From Microbacterium sp. MYb72 (GTDB taxonomy: Bacteria > Actinomycetota > Actinomycetes > Actinomycetales > Microbacteriaceae): DNA of 64,000 bases. The position numbers and the translations under genes were made by a program. Of this stretch, positions 16,769-24,289 are shown piece after piece; the first letter of the stretch is position 1; each line of letters starts with the position of its first letter. The stretch lies in assembly GCF_002979415.1 (NCBI RefSeq), contig NZ_PCOT01000008.1, positions 81,251 through 145,250 of the forward strand, given 5' to 3'. Below the pieces are notes generated by a model. The model was not told the DNA's origin. It did not search any database and saw only the letters and a list, made by a program, of their open reading frames with translations.

Positions 16769-17554
16769 TCAGCCGAATCCGAGGTCGGGCACTGCGCTCT
16801 CGTTCAAGGGGCGGAGGGCATCGCCGCCGTCGGAGCGTCCGACGCGGGAGAAGAAGGCGACCCGGTCGGCCCGCAGGGCCACGGTGGAGAAGCTCAACGC
16901 CACGCCCTCCTCGTCGTACATCACCTGTTCCAGGCTCAGCAGCGGACTACCAGGCAGCACGCTCAATCGCGTGGCCACCGACTGGTCCGCGAGCATCGCG
17001 CCGATCAGGAACTCGGAGGACGACAGCCGCAGTCCGCCGTTGTGGAGGAACTGGTAGATGTTGTGGCCGAACGGCGCGGTCTCGAGGCTCGCGGCCTTCG
17101 GCAGGGCGAAGTAGTTCGTGGAGACGGCGCTCGCGTAGTCGGCGGGGGCGGCGAGGTACTCGACTCGCAGCACCTGCGGGCCGGCTTCCGGCATCCGCTC
17201 CTTCGCCACCGGAGGTGTGGGGATGATCGTGCGATCGACAACGCGCGGATAGGTCGACTGCTCCGGGATGACGTCGACGCCATGGAACTCGTACAGACCG
17301 AAGACGGATCCGATGTCGGCGTGCGTGCCCACCCCGTGGGTGCGGCTGACCACGCCCGTCTCCTTGAGCTGTTGCAGCACGTCTCGGACGACGGCGCGGC
17401 TGACGTCGTAGTCGCGCATGATCTCGAACTCCCGAGGGAGCTTCCCCTCCGGGAAGTCTCCGCGCATGATGGCGGCACGCAGCATGAGCGCGAGTCTCCG
17501 CCGCTCGGCATTGCCGCCAGCCTCGCGGAACTGCGGTGAGGAATCTCTCAGCAC
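16769..17554 (-). CDS. GntR-family regulator, HutC/UTRA type
   Basis: 261 residues. The N-terminal winged helix reads LRAAIMRGDFPEGKLPREFEI, then VSRAVVRDVLQQLKETGVVSR, with the wing THGVGTHAD. The C-terminal UTRA-like domain, ending LSFSTVALRADRVAF, would bind a small effector. UTRA regulators usually sense sugars, amino acids or their phosphates; the target is not evident, since the only adjacent gene is convergent. The GTG at 17554 is chosen because TAAAAT ends 6 nt before it. Starting at the GTG two codons earlier would put the -10 box against the start codon. Confidence 0.88.
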   Translation of the reverse strand: MLRDSSPQFREAGGNAERRRLALMLRAAIMRGDFPEGKLPREFEIMRDYDVSRAVVRDVLQQLKETGVVSRTHGVGTHADIGSVFGLYEFHGVDVIPEQSTYPRVVDRTIIPTPPVAKERMPEAGPQVLRVEYLAAPADYASAVSTNYFALPKAASLETAPFGHNIYQFLHNGGLRLSSSEFLIGAMLADQSVATRLSVLPGSPLLSLEQVMYDEEGVALSFSTVALRADRVAFFSRVGRSDGGDALRPLNESAVPDLGFG

Positions 17555-17560
17555 GACCAC

Positions 17561-17566
17561 ATTTTA
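17561..17566 (-). promoter_or_regulatory. Leaderless -10 box of the UTRA regulator
   Basis: TAAAAT on the minus strand followed by GTGGTC and the GTG start at 17554. Near-consensus -10 at leaderless spacing. Confidence 0.6.
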
Positions 17567-17649
17567 TGGGCGGTCGCGTCCGCAGGGTACCCCTTCGTCG
17601 ACGGGGATTCCAGGCCTGTTCTCACCGGTGACGTGATCGTGGCGAGATC

Positions 17650-17860
17650 GTCATCCGTCCCCTATGGTGTAGGTGCGTGCACAGGGGAATCGATCGTCTC
17701 CGTCTTTCCCCAGAAGACGGGAAGCCTTCCCCAGAGGCAAGACGGTCCGTGCATGCGATTGGGCCCTCTCGAGTAGTTCAGTCCCCAATGGGCTGCTCGA
17801 GGGGGCCGCTATCGTTCCGCTGAGATTTTTCGAGAATGTCCCCCAAATGGGGGACAAAAC
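17650..17860 (+). ncRNA. Structured intergenic stretch, possible small RNA
   Basis: The 557-bp gap 17555-18111 has no convincing protein gene. A TATGGT box at 17663-17668 could start a plus-strand transcript. It would form a stem of 13 of 15 pairs (17762-17776 with 17793-17807, GGCCCTCTCGAGTAG / CTGCTCGAGGGGGCC) and end at a perfect 7-bp stem GTCCCCC/GGGGGAC with loop AAAT (17838-17855) followed by AAAAC. An open frame of about 50 codons crosses the first stem but has no ribosome site. A transcript is inferred, not shown. Confidence 0.3.
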
Positions 17861-17909
17861 CTCTTCGGAGGGGGTACGCTTATTTCTGACGCACCCTCCG
17901 GTCGTCTTC

Positions 17910-17940
17910 GGCCCTCATCGCTCCCCCCGCGGTGAGGGCC
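17910..17940 (+). other. Hairpin upstream of the cold-shock gene
   Basis: GGCCCTCATCGC (17910-17921) pairs with GCGGTGAGGGCC (17929-17940) at 11 of 12 positions around a C-rich 7-nt loop. It lies about 170 bp before the cold-shock start. Either a terminator of the upstream stretch or part of a long leader. Confidence 0.4.
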
Positions 17941-18051
17941 ACACAATTTTCCGGGTGTCTTCCGCGGGATCCTCTGTGACGCGGTGTGACGGCTCGTGCA
18001 ACATTTCTGTTACGGGCTGACCCCGGCCCTTCCGCTCAGCTGCTGCTCCAC

Positions 18052-18057
18052 TAGCGT
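18052..18057 (+). promoter_or_regulatory. Candidate -10 box of the cold-shock gene
   Basis: TAGCGT, 54 bp before the ATG. It would give a leader of roughly 50 nt. The ribosome site (ACAGGCAG) is weak, which is common for cold-shock genes whose leader structure controls translation. No clear -35. Confidence 0.35.
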
Positions 18058-18111
18058 TAGCGATGTCGGTGCATCCTGCGTCGGCTTCTTTTCCAGCAGA
18101 ACAGGCAGTAC

Positions 18112-18318
18112 ATGAGCACCCAGGGCACGGTCAAGTGGTTCAACTCGGAGAAGGGCTTCGGCTTCATCTCCCCCGACGACGGCGGCGCTGACGTTTTCGC
18201 GCACTACTCCGCCATCCAGTCATCCGGCTACCGGTCTCTCGAAGAGAACCAGCGAGTCGAGTTCGATGTCGCGCAGGGCCCCAAGGGCCTGCAGGCAGAG
18301 AACATCCGTCCTCTCTGA
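18112..18318 (+). CDS. Cold-shock protein (CspA family)
   Basis: 68 residues, a single OB-fold cold-shock domain. RNP1 is seen as KGFGFI and RNP2 as VFAHYSAI. The opening [18 protein letters not shown] and ending [13 protein letters not shown] are standard for actinobacterial Csp proteins. It binds single-stranded RNA or DNA and melts secondary structure in messages, often at low temperature or during growth. It stands alone, with a long structured gap before it. Confidence 0.95.
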   Translation: MSTQGTVKWFNSEKGFGFISPDDGGADVFAHYSAIQSSGYRSLEENQRVEFDVAQGPKGLQAENIRPL

Positions 18319-18408
18319 GGAGCGGACGCACCAAGGACTCCCCGACCGGGGTCGCAGCTTCAGCGCGGCCACCGGCGGGGAGTTCTGTGCTTTCCGAGGT
18401 GTTGCAGT

Positions 18409-18465
18409 TTCGGGCTGAGTTCGCGCGTTCGGGCTGAGTTCGCACGTTCGGGCTGAGAATCGGCG
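18409..18465 (+). repeat. Tandem 19-bp repeat, three copies
   Basis: Units start at 18409, 18428 and 18447. The first two differ by one base (TTCGGGCTGAGTTCGCRCG) and the third is more diverged. They lie between the convergent cold-shock and HAD genes. Confidence 0.8.
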
Positions 18466-18510
18466 CGGATTCCTCCTCCCGAGGCGGAGTTCTCCTCCTG
18501 AACGGGCGGC

Positions 18511-18538
18511 GCACCGTCTCCCTCCGAGAGGGCGGTGC
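18511..18538 (-). terminator. Hairpin after the HAD phosphatase gene
   Basis: GCACCG-TCT-CCCTC pairs with GAGGG-CGGTGC around CGA, with a small bulge. It begins 10 nt past the stop of the HAD gene on the minus strand, so it may end that transcript. No U-run. Confidence 0.4.
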
Positions 18539-18548
18539 ATCGACGGAG

Positions 18549-19214
18549 TCAGACGAGAAGCAGGGCCTTCAGCTCGTCGGGGGATGACACGCGGAACGCG
18601 GCATCGTCTCCCTCGTGCTCGTCGCTGAAGCCCCATTCGACGAAGATCACGGGCACCCCGTTGACGTTCCCGCCCTCGACGTCGTGGTGCCGGTCGCCGA
18701 TCAGCACGGGGCGCGAGGTGTCGGCGCCGCGCTCGCGGAGCCGCTTCAGCGCCTCGACGACGATGTCGGCCTTCGACGCCAGGGTCGCCTCATCCGGCGT
18801 CGCCCCCACCGTGGCGAGGAAGTACGGGCGGAGGTCGAAGTGGTCGACGAGGGCGTCGACCTGGTTCTCCGGCTTCGAGCTCGCGGTCGCCTGCGGCACC
18901 CCGGCGGCGTGGAGTTCGCGGATGATCTCGGGGACGTCGGGATAGGTCGCGACGTCGGTGGTGTACCCGTCGGCCTTGCCCAGTGAGCGGTAGAAGGCCA
19001 CGGCATCGGCGGACTCCTCGGGGGTCATGCCGGCCTGGACCTGGAAGGACTGGAACATCGGCGGGCCGATCCAGTGCACCAGGTCGTCCCTCGTCGGCGC
19101 CGGGTGCCCGAAGTGCGTGAGCGCGACGTTCAGGCGGCGGAGGATGCCGACCGAGGCGTCGATGATGGTGCCGTCGACGTCCCACAGCACGCAGGTATAG
19201 GGGGAGTGGGGCAT
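18549..19214 (-). CDS. HAD-superfamily phosphatase, Gph/phosphoglycolate type
   Basis: 221 residues. Motif I is DVDGT near residue 12 (nucleophile and acid Asp), motif II the SS of ATASSKP with its Lys, motif III LIGDRHHDVEGG. The cap inserted after motif I is the small helical type of the phosphoglycolate phosphatase branch. Substrate is uncertain; sugar phosphates are typical. The ATG at 19214 is preceded by TAGGCT-GGAGGC: the GGAGG is too close to act as a ribosome site, whereas TAGGCT is at leaderless spacing. It converges on the cold-shock gene. Confidence 0.88.
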   Translation of the reverse strand: MPHSPYTCVLWDVDGTIIDASVGILRRLNVALTHFGHPAPTRDDLVHWIGPPMFQSFQVQAGMTPEESADAVAFYRSLGKADGYTTDVATYPDVPEIIRELHAAGVPQATASSKPENQVDALVDHFDLRPYFLATVGATPDEATLASKADIVVEALKRLRERGADTSRPVLIGDRHHDVEGGNVNGVPVIFVEWGFSDEHEGDDAAFRVSSPDELKALLLV

Positions 19215-19220
19215 GCCTCC

Positions 19221-19226
19221 AGCCTA
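19221..19226 (-). promoter_or_regulatory. Leaderless -10 box of the HAD gene
   Basis: TAGGCT on the minus strand, 6 nt before the ATG at 19214. The same hexamer serves nucS at 23211-23216. Confidence 0.55.
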
Positions 19227-19331
19227 CGGGCACCGTCTCCGCCCGGATGGCCGCGGACGGAGTCTCGTCGTTCGCCGAGAACCCTGGGCGGGGGCCCGAG
19301 GTTGACCCTGGACGGGAAGGCCCTGCGTGAC

Positions 19332-19337
19332 TAAAGT
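19332..19337 (+). promoter_or_regulatory. Leaderless -10 box of the amidase-permease operon
   Basis: TAAAGT followed by 7 nt and the ATG at 19345. It sets that start over the GTG at 19327, which lies upstream of the box. Confidence 0.55.
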
Positions 19338-19344
19338 GTTCGCA

Positions 19345-20208
19345 ATGAGCTATTCAAACGGACTCACTGTCGCCGTGCTCCAGGCGGAGGGCGTCGGCGC
19401 CGACGTCGAGGCGAACTTCCGTCTCATCCGCGAGGCGGCGCGGGATGCTGCGGCACAGGGCGCGCAGCTCCTCATGACGCCCGAGATGTACCTCACGGGC
19501 TACAACGTGGGAGCGCAGCTGGCCGATGTCGTGCGGGACGAGCTCGTCGACGGTATCCGCGACATCGCGCGGAGCGAGGGGATCGCGCTCCTCGTCGGCA
19601 CGGGACTGCCCGCTGCGGCGGGCATCTCCAACTCGGCCGTCCTGGTGTCGGAGCACGGCGATGTCGTGGCGCGCTACGACAAGACCCACCTCTTCGGTGA
19701 TCTGGATGTCTCGCTCTTCGAGCCGGGTGACGCCCTCGGTCCGATCGTCGAGCTGCACGGCGTGAGGATCGGCCTGCTCATCTGCTACGACGTGGAGTTC
19801 CCCGAGACGGTCCGCGCGCTCGCCTCCGCCGGCGCCGACGTCGTGCTGGTGCCCACGGCCCAGATGGCGCCGTACCAGTTCATCGCGGAGCACGTCATCC
19901 GCACCCGCGCCTGGGAGAACCAGGTGTACGTGGCCTACGCGAATCGCATCGGCTCCGAGAAGGAGCTGGACTACGTCGGACTGAGTTCGATCGTCGATCC
20001 CTCCGGACGTGTCATCGCCGCCGCCGGCCCGGAGGAGCGCGCGCTGCTCCTCGCCAGGATCGACCCGGCGGAGGTGCGCAGCGCTCAGGCGCGCAATCCG
20101 TATCTTCGGGACCGGCGCCCAGGACTCGTCGTCGCCCCCGACCCCCAAGGAGCCGGCATGACGCCCGGCATCCGAACCCGGATCACGACCGAGAGGGACA
20201 GTTCATGA
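19345..20208 (+). CDS. Carbon-nitrogen hydrolase (nitrilase superfamily)
   Basis: 287 residues. The Glu-Lys-Cys triad is visible: Glu in TPEMYLTGY, Lys in RYDKTHLFGDLD and Cys in LLICYDVEFPE, with the supporting Glu after it. This is the amidase side of the superfamily, related to aliphatic/omega-amidases. The last four bases overlap the start of an amino-acid permease (ATGA), and an FCD-type GntR follows, so the three probably handle one imported nitrogen compound. Its identity cannot be told from sequence; an amide of an amino acid or polyamine derivative is a guess. Start ATG 19345 is set by the leaderless -10 box. Confidence 0.88.
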   Translation: MSYSNGLTVAVLQAEGVGADVEANFRLIREAARDAAAQGAQLLMTPEMYLTGYNVGAQLADVVRDELVDGIRDIARSEGIALLVGTGLPAAAGISNSAVLVSEHGDVVARYDKTHLFGDLDVSLFEPGDALGPIVELHGVRIGLLICYDVEFPETVRALASAGADVVLVPTAQMAPYQFIAEHVIRTRAWENQVYVAYANRIGSEKELDYVGLSSIVDPSGRVIAAAGPEERALLLARIDPAEVRSAQARNPYLRDRRPGLVVAPDPQGAGMTPGIRTRITTERDSS

Positions 20209-21632
20209 GTGCAGATCAGACGACCACGGAGCACCGGCTCCGCGGCAGGCTCGGCACCGGCTCGATCGTCTTCATGGTGATCGCCGCGGCCGCGCCGCTG
20301 ACGGTGATCGGCGGCAACGCTCCGATCGCGATCGGCCTGGGCAACGGCATCGGCGCCCCGGTTGGTTTCGTGATCGCGACCGTGGTCCTGCTGCTGTTCT
20401 CCGTGGGCTTCGTGAAGATGACGCCGCACGTGAAGGAGGCCGGCGCGTTCTTCTCCTATGTGACGAAGGGGATCGACGGCCGGACCGGTCTCGGGACGGC
20501 GTTCGTGTCGCTCCTCGCGTACACCGCCATCCAGGTGGGGATCTACGGCTATCTCGGCTGGGCGGTGGACGATCTGGTGCAGCACTTCGGCGGCCCGTCG
20601 ATCCCCTGGGGCGTCTACTCCCTCGCCGCCGTCGCGCTCGTCGCCGTGCTCGGATATCGGCACATCGACCTGTCGGCCAAGGTCCTCGGCATCGCGCTGG
20701 TCCTGGAGATCGGCGTCGTCATCGTGCTCGACACCGTCATCTTCGCGACCGGAGGCGCGGAGGGGATCGTGTGGGACACCTTCGATCCGGCGAACGCCTT
20801 CGCGCCGGGGCTCTCGGTCGCCGTGCTGTTCGCGCTGACCGGGTTCATCGGGTTCGAGGCGACCGCGGTGTTCCGAGACGAGGCGCGGGATCCGGAGCGG
20901 ACGATTCCGCGGGCGACGTACCTCGCCGTCATCATCATCGGCGTCTTCTACTGTCTGTCGTGCTGGGCGATGGTCGTGGGCGGGGGTCGACAGGGGATCG
21001 TCGATCTCGCGACGGCGACGCTGGCGGGAGAGGCCAACATGCTCACCGACATGACCGGTCGCTATCTCGGCTGGCTGGTCCAGGACATCGTCCAGGTGCT
21101 GCTCGTGACGAGTCTCTTCGCCTGCGTGCTCTCGTTCCACAACGTCATCGCCCGCTACCAGTTCGCCCTGTCGCGCAAGGGCGTCCTCCCGGCGCGCTGG
21201 GGCACCGTGCACCCGCGGCACCACTCGCCGGCGGTGTCGTCGCTCGTGCAGACGGTGACGGCGACGGTCATCATGGTGGCGTTCATCATCGGAGGCGTGG
21301 AGCCTCTCGTCGGAGTGTTCGGCTCGATGGCGGGGGTCGCGACCGTCGGGATGGTGCTCCTCATGCTCATGACGAGCATCGCGGTCCTGGTGTTCTTCCG
21401 CCGGCATCCCTCACTGCGGGAGGGACACGTCGTCACGACGGTGCTGGTGCCCGCCGCCGCGGTGATCGGCTTGATCGCCGCTGGGTGGGTCGTGCTGTCT
21501 AACTTCACGCTCGTGACCGGAGGCAGCGTCGGACTCTCGGTGTTCCTCGCCTGCCTCCCGCCGGCGGTCTTCCTCCTCGGGGTCGCGCTCGGCGGGGGCA
21601 ACCGGCTCGCGGAGGCGCGGCAAGAGGGTTAG
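20205..21632 (+). CDS. APC-family amino acid permease
   Basis: 475 residues with about twelve membrane helices. The first helix region SIVFMVIAAAAPLTVIGGNAP and the central FALTGFIGFEATAVFRDEARDPERTIPRA are signatures of the APC superfamily, where the FIGFEA segment forms part of the substrate site in helix 6. It acts in the inner membrane as a cation-coupled importer or exchanger. It is translationally coupled to the amidase by a 4-bp overlap, which suggests the amidase substrate or product is what it carries. Annotated substrates for relatives range from amino acids to polyamines. Confidence 0.9.
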   Translation: MSADQTTTEHRLRGRLGTGSIVFMVIAAAAPLTVIGGNAPIAIGLGNGIGAPVGFVIATVVLLLFSVGFVKMTPHVKEAGAFFSYVTKGIDGRTGLGTAFVSLLAYTAIQVGIYGYLGWAVDDLVQHFGGPSIPWGVYSLAAVALVAVLGYRHIDLSAKVLGIALVLEIGVVIVLDTVIFATGGAEGIVWDTFDPANAFAPGLSVAVLFALTGFIGFEATAVFRDEARDPERTIPRATYLAVIIIGVFYCLSCWAMVVGGGRQGIVDLATATLAGEANMLTDMTGRYLGWLVQDIVQVLLVTSLFACVLSFHNVIARYQFALSRKGVLPARWGTVHPRHHSPAVSSLVQTVTATVIMVAFIIGGVEPLVGVFGSMAGVATVGMVLLMLMTSIAVLVFFRRHPSLREGHVVTTVLVPAAAVIGLIAAGWVVLSNFTLVTGGSVGLSVFLACLPPAVFLLGVALGGGNRLAEARQEG

Positions 21633-21713
21633 GCGGGCCCGGCGACGCGGGCGTACCCTCGGTGGAAGTGCTCGGGATCCGATGCGGGCGCGGATCGACA
21701 CAGAGGGGCGCCG

Positions 21714-22478
21714 ATGACCGAACGAGCGGAGCGCGACGTCCTGGCCTCGGGCCCGCTGGACGGGGTCCGGCCGCTCAGCGCGACGGACGCGGTGCGCGCA
21801 CGGATCCTGTTGGCGATCGAGCTGGGACTGCTCAAGCCCGGCGAGCAGCTGCCGCCGCACGAGAGCACGGCCCGGGCGCTGAACGTCAGTCTGATGACCC
21901 TTCGGCGCGTGTTCGGCACACTCGCCGACCAGGGGATCCTGGAGCGCCGCCGCGGCAGGGGCGGCGGGACGTTCGTGAGCGACCCGATCGATCCGCGGAC
22001 GTGGCAGGAGGACGACTCCGTGCGCGGATTCCGCGACAGGACGTCGACCGTGATCCAGCTGATCGACGAGCGCGCGCTGATCGAGTCCGCCCTGGCGGCG
22101 GAGGCGGCAGGAACCGTGCGCGACGGAGCGAGAGCACGGGCGCTCGACGAGGCGGCGCAGGCTCTGGAGGACGCGGTGGCTGCCGCCGACTGGGCGGAGT
22201 TCCATGACGCGGATCGCGCGTTCCATCGTGCTGTCGCCTCGGCCTCGGGTCTCGACTGGGCTCTCGCCGAACACAGCCGCATCGCCGACCAGCTCTACGA
22301 CTACTTCGTGCCGTACCCGATCGCGTACCTGCGCGACAGCAACGACGAGCATCGGCGCATCCTCGCGGCGATCGAAGAGGGAGATGCCCTCGGGGCCGCG
22401 CGGACCGCGCGGGCGCACGTCCTGGAGCTCAAGAGGTCGATGTTCATCGCCGAGCGCCCGGACGGACAGGGGCGTTGA
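21714..22478 (+). CDS. GntR-family regulator, FadR/FCD type
   Basis: 254 residues. The winged helix occupies about residues 20-85 (DAVRARILLAIELGLLKPGEQLP, LNVSLMTLRRVFGTLADQGILERRRGRGGGTFV). An all-helical FCD domain follows, with the Asp/His metal-ligand pattern FHDADRAFHRAVA and NDEHRRILAAIEEGD. FCD regulators bind organic acids or amino acids. It lies 81 bp after the permease in the same direction and most likely controls the amidase-permease pair. GAGGGG precedes the ATG at 21714. Confidence 0.9.
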   Translation: MTERAERDVLASGPLDGVRPLSATDAVRARILLAIELGLLKPGEQLPPHESTARALNVSLMTLRRVFGTLADQGILERRRGRGGGTFVSDPIDPRTWQEDDSVRGFRDRTSTVIQLIDERALIESALAAEAAGTVRDGARARALDEAAQALEDAVAAADWAEFHDADRAFHRAVASASGLDWALAEHSRIADQLYDYFVPYPIAYLRDSNDEHRRILAAIEEGDALGAARTARAHVLELKRSMFIAERPDGQGR

Positions 22479-22508
22479 TCTCCTGACCGCGACGCGGGCG
22501 GCAGAGCA

Positions 22509-23204
22509 TCAGAACAGGCGCGGCGCGCCCGAATCGATCCCCTTCATGTCGTCGTAGTCGAGGACGAGGCAGCGGATGCCGCGATCCTCCGCGAGCACGC
22601 GAGCCTGAGGCTTGATCTCCTGCGCGGCGAAGATGCCGGTGATCGGGGCGAGGTGCGGGTCGCGGCCCAGCAGCTCGAGGTAGCGGGTGAGCTGCTCGAC
22701 GCCGTCGATGTCGCCGCGGCGCTTCACCTCGATCGCGATGGCCGCGCCCTCGGCATCCCGGACCAGCAGATCGACGGGGCCGATCGCCGTCGGGTACTCG
22801 CGCCGCACGAGCGTGGTCCCCTCGCCCACGAGCTCGACCTGCTCGGCGAGGAGCCGCTGCAGATCCGCCTCGACGCCGTCCTTCTGCAGGCCGGGGTCGA
22901 TGCCGAGGTCATGGTTCGAGTCGTGGAGGATCTCGTAGATCTGCACGCGCAGCGCGTCGCCGGTCTTCTTGTGCGTGACGCGCCAGACCTCGACGACACC
23001 CGCGCTGGCCTCCTCTTCACCGGGCTCCTCGGGCGAGAGCGAGCACGGCGGGCTCATCCAGTTCAGCGGCTTGTAGCTGCCGCCGTCGGAGTGCACGAGC
23101 AGACTTCCGTCTCCCTTGTGCACCAGCAGGCGCGTGGCGAGAGGGAGATGAGCATTGAGCCGCCCGGTGTAGTCCACGGAGCAGCGGGCGATGACGAGAC
23201 GCAC
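22509..23204 (-). CDS. nucS: NucS/EndoMS mismatch-specific endonuclease
   Basis: 231 residues, the full family length. The RecB-like nuclease core is visible in the C-terminal half: Asp in [10 protein letters not shown] and Glu/Lys in [13 protein letters not shown], with [11 protein letters not shown] after it. The tail ends in APRLF, the short clamp-binding motif known at the end of NucS proteins. NucS cuts both strands at mismatches and carries the mismatch repair that most actinobacteria lack MutS/MutL for. The start is GTG 23204, with TAGGCT at leaderless spacing. Confidence 0.95.
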   Translation of the reverse strand: MRLVIARCSVDYTGRLNAHLPLATRLLVHKGDGSLLVHSDGGSYKPLNWMSPPCSLSPEEPGEEEASAGVVEVWRVTHKKTGDALRVQIYEILHDSNHDLGIDPGLQKDGVEADLQRLLAEQVELVGEGTTLVRREYPTAIGPVDLLVRDAEGAAIAIEVKRRGDIDGVEQLTRYLELLGRDPHLAPITGIFAAQEIKPQARVLAEDRGIRCLVLDYDDMKGIDSGAPRLF

Positions 23205-23210
23205 CCGTCG

Positions 23211-23216
23211 AGCCTA
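23211..23216 (-). promoter_or_regulatory. Leaderless -10 box of nucS
   Basis: TAGGCT on the minus strand, 6 nt (CGACGG) before the GTG at 23204. Confidence 0.55.
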
Positions 23217-23260
23217 CTTCGTCGCGACCGCGTCCGGTCGCGCCGGACCGTCGGGGCCGG

Positions 23261-24172
23261 TCACCGGTCGAGCATGGTCCCGATCGCATCGAAGATCCCG
23301 AGCTCCGTCGCGGCGGAACGTGCGATCAGGAAGCCGATGATGCCGAGGATCCAGGCGGTGTTCTCGGCGCCGGTGCGTTCCATCCACGCGGCGAAGCGCT
23401 CGAGCGGCCGCTGCACCAGAGGGGCGGCCACCATGCGCAGCACGAGGAGGACGACGGCCGGGGCGACCATGAGAGCGCAATAGCCCACCAGCGCGAGCAC
23501 GCGGAACGGCGTGCTCGCCCCGGCATCCGCGAGCATCGTCATCGCGACGATGTAGGGGAGCATCGTCGCGACCTCCACGAGGCCCGCGGCGATCGCGACC
23601 GCCATGACCGCCGTTCCTCGGGTGCGAGGATCCAGCAGGCGCTCGCGCCATCGCGTGATGCGTCCGGACGACGGGGCGGGCGCAGGGACGGCGCCGCCGG
23701 CGGGAGGAGCAGCGGCGGGAGGAGGGGTGAGCGGATCGGTGCGCGCGGCGGATACGGCACCGCCGGATGCCGCGGCATCGGATGCCGTATCGGGTGCCGT
23801 ACCGGATGCCGTGGCGCCGGATGCCGTGGCACCAGAGGACGCGGCCTCGCGGGCCTTCGAGCCGGTCGGCATCGCGAATGCGACGACGAGCAGCGCGGCG
23901 CCGACGATGAGGCGCACGATCAGCCCCGCCGAGGAGGAGAGGAAGTCGGAGGCGACGTCGACGAGGTTGACCAGACCCCAGAGGAAGAGGAGTCCGACCA
24001 CGAGGTAGAACGCGGCGATAGTGCCGAGGTAGAGCAGGATGCGTCCGGCCCGTACGCGACCCGGGCTGAGGAGGAGGAACACGGGGATGAGCAGCGTGCC
24101 GACGCTCAGCCCGTCGATCAGCGCCAGAAGGGCCAGGGAGAGGGGGAGCGGGAGTCCGCCGAAGAGTTCCAT
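23261..24172 (-). CDS. GAP/Sap-family polytopic membrane protein
   Basis: 303 residues with six predicted helices in two groups of three, split by a long hydrophilic Ala/Pro/Ser-rich loop (about residues 108-180). The opening ALLALIDGLSVGTLLIPVFLLLSPGRVRAGR and the second half GLVEVATMLPYIVAMTMLADAG fit the GAP family (PF11139) of the LysE superfamily. Mycobacterial members take part in glycolipid export or addressing. The loop contains short DNA repeats. The ATG at 24172 is chosen at the first membrane helix; the open frame upstream is antisense to the kinase. Confidence 0.75.
   Translation of the reverse strand: MELFGGLPLPLSLALLALIDGLSVGTLLIPVFLLLSPGRVRAGRILLYLGTIAAFYLVVGLLFLWGLVNLVDVASDFLSSSAGLIVRLIVGAALLVVAFAMPTGSKAREAASSGATASGATASGTAPDTASDAAASGGAVSAARTDPLTPPPAAAPPAGGAVPAPAPSSGRITRWRERLLDPRTRGTAVMAVAIAAGLVEVATMLPYIVAMTMLADAGASTPFRVLALVGYCALMVAPAVVLLVLRMVAAPLVQRPLERFAAWMERTGAENTAWILGIIGFLIARSAATELGIFDAIGTMLDR
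23763..23833. repeat. GGATGCCG-rich imperfect repeat inside the GAP-family gene
   Basis: Six close copies of (G)GATGCCG/GGTGCCG in 71 bp, coding for the Ala/Ser/Gly/Thr loop. It is prone to length change by slippage and tolerated because the loop is unstructured. Confidence 0.6.
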
Positions 24173-24289
24173 GCGACCAGCCTCTCCGCGCTCGCCCCCG
24201 CGCGGATCGGGCGAAGGTCGCGGTCGCATTCGCCGCTCCTCATACCTTGGTCGGATGCGGGGAACGGCCAGCCGTGGTTGCATGAACGC

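Noticed and set aside
17675..17820. Possible 50-codon gene upstream of the cold-shock gene
   Set aside because: No ribosome site, and the frame runs through a strong stem; a structured RNA or non-coding stretch fits better.
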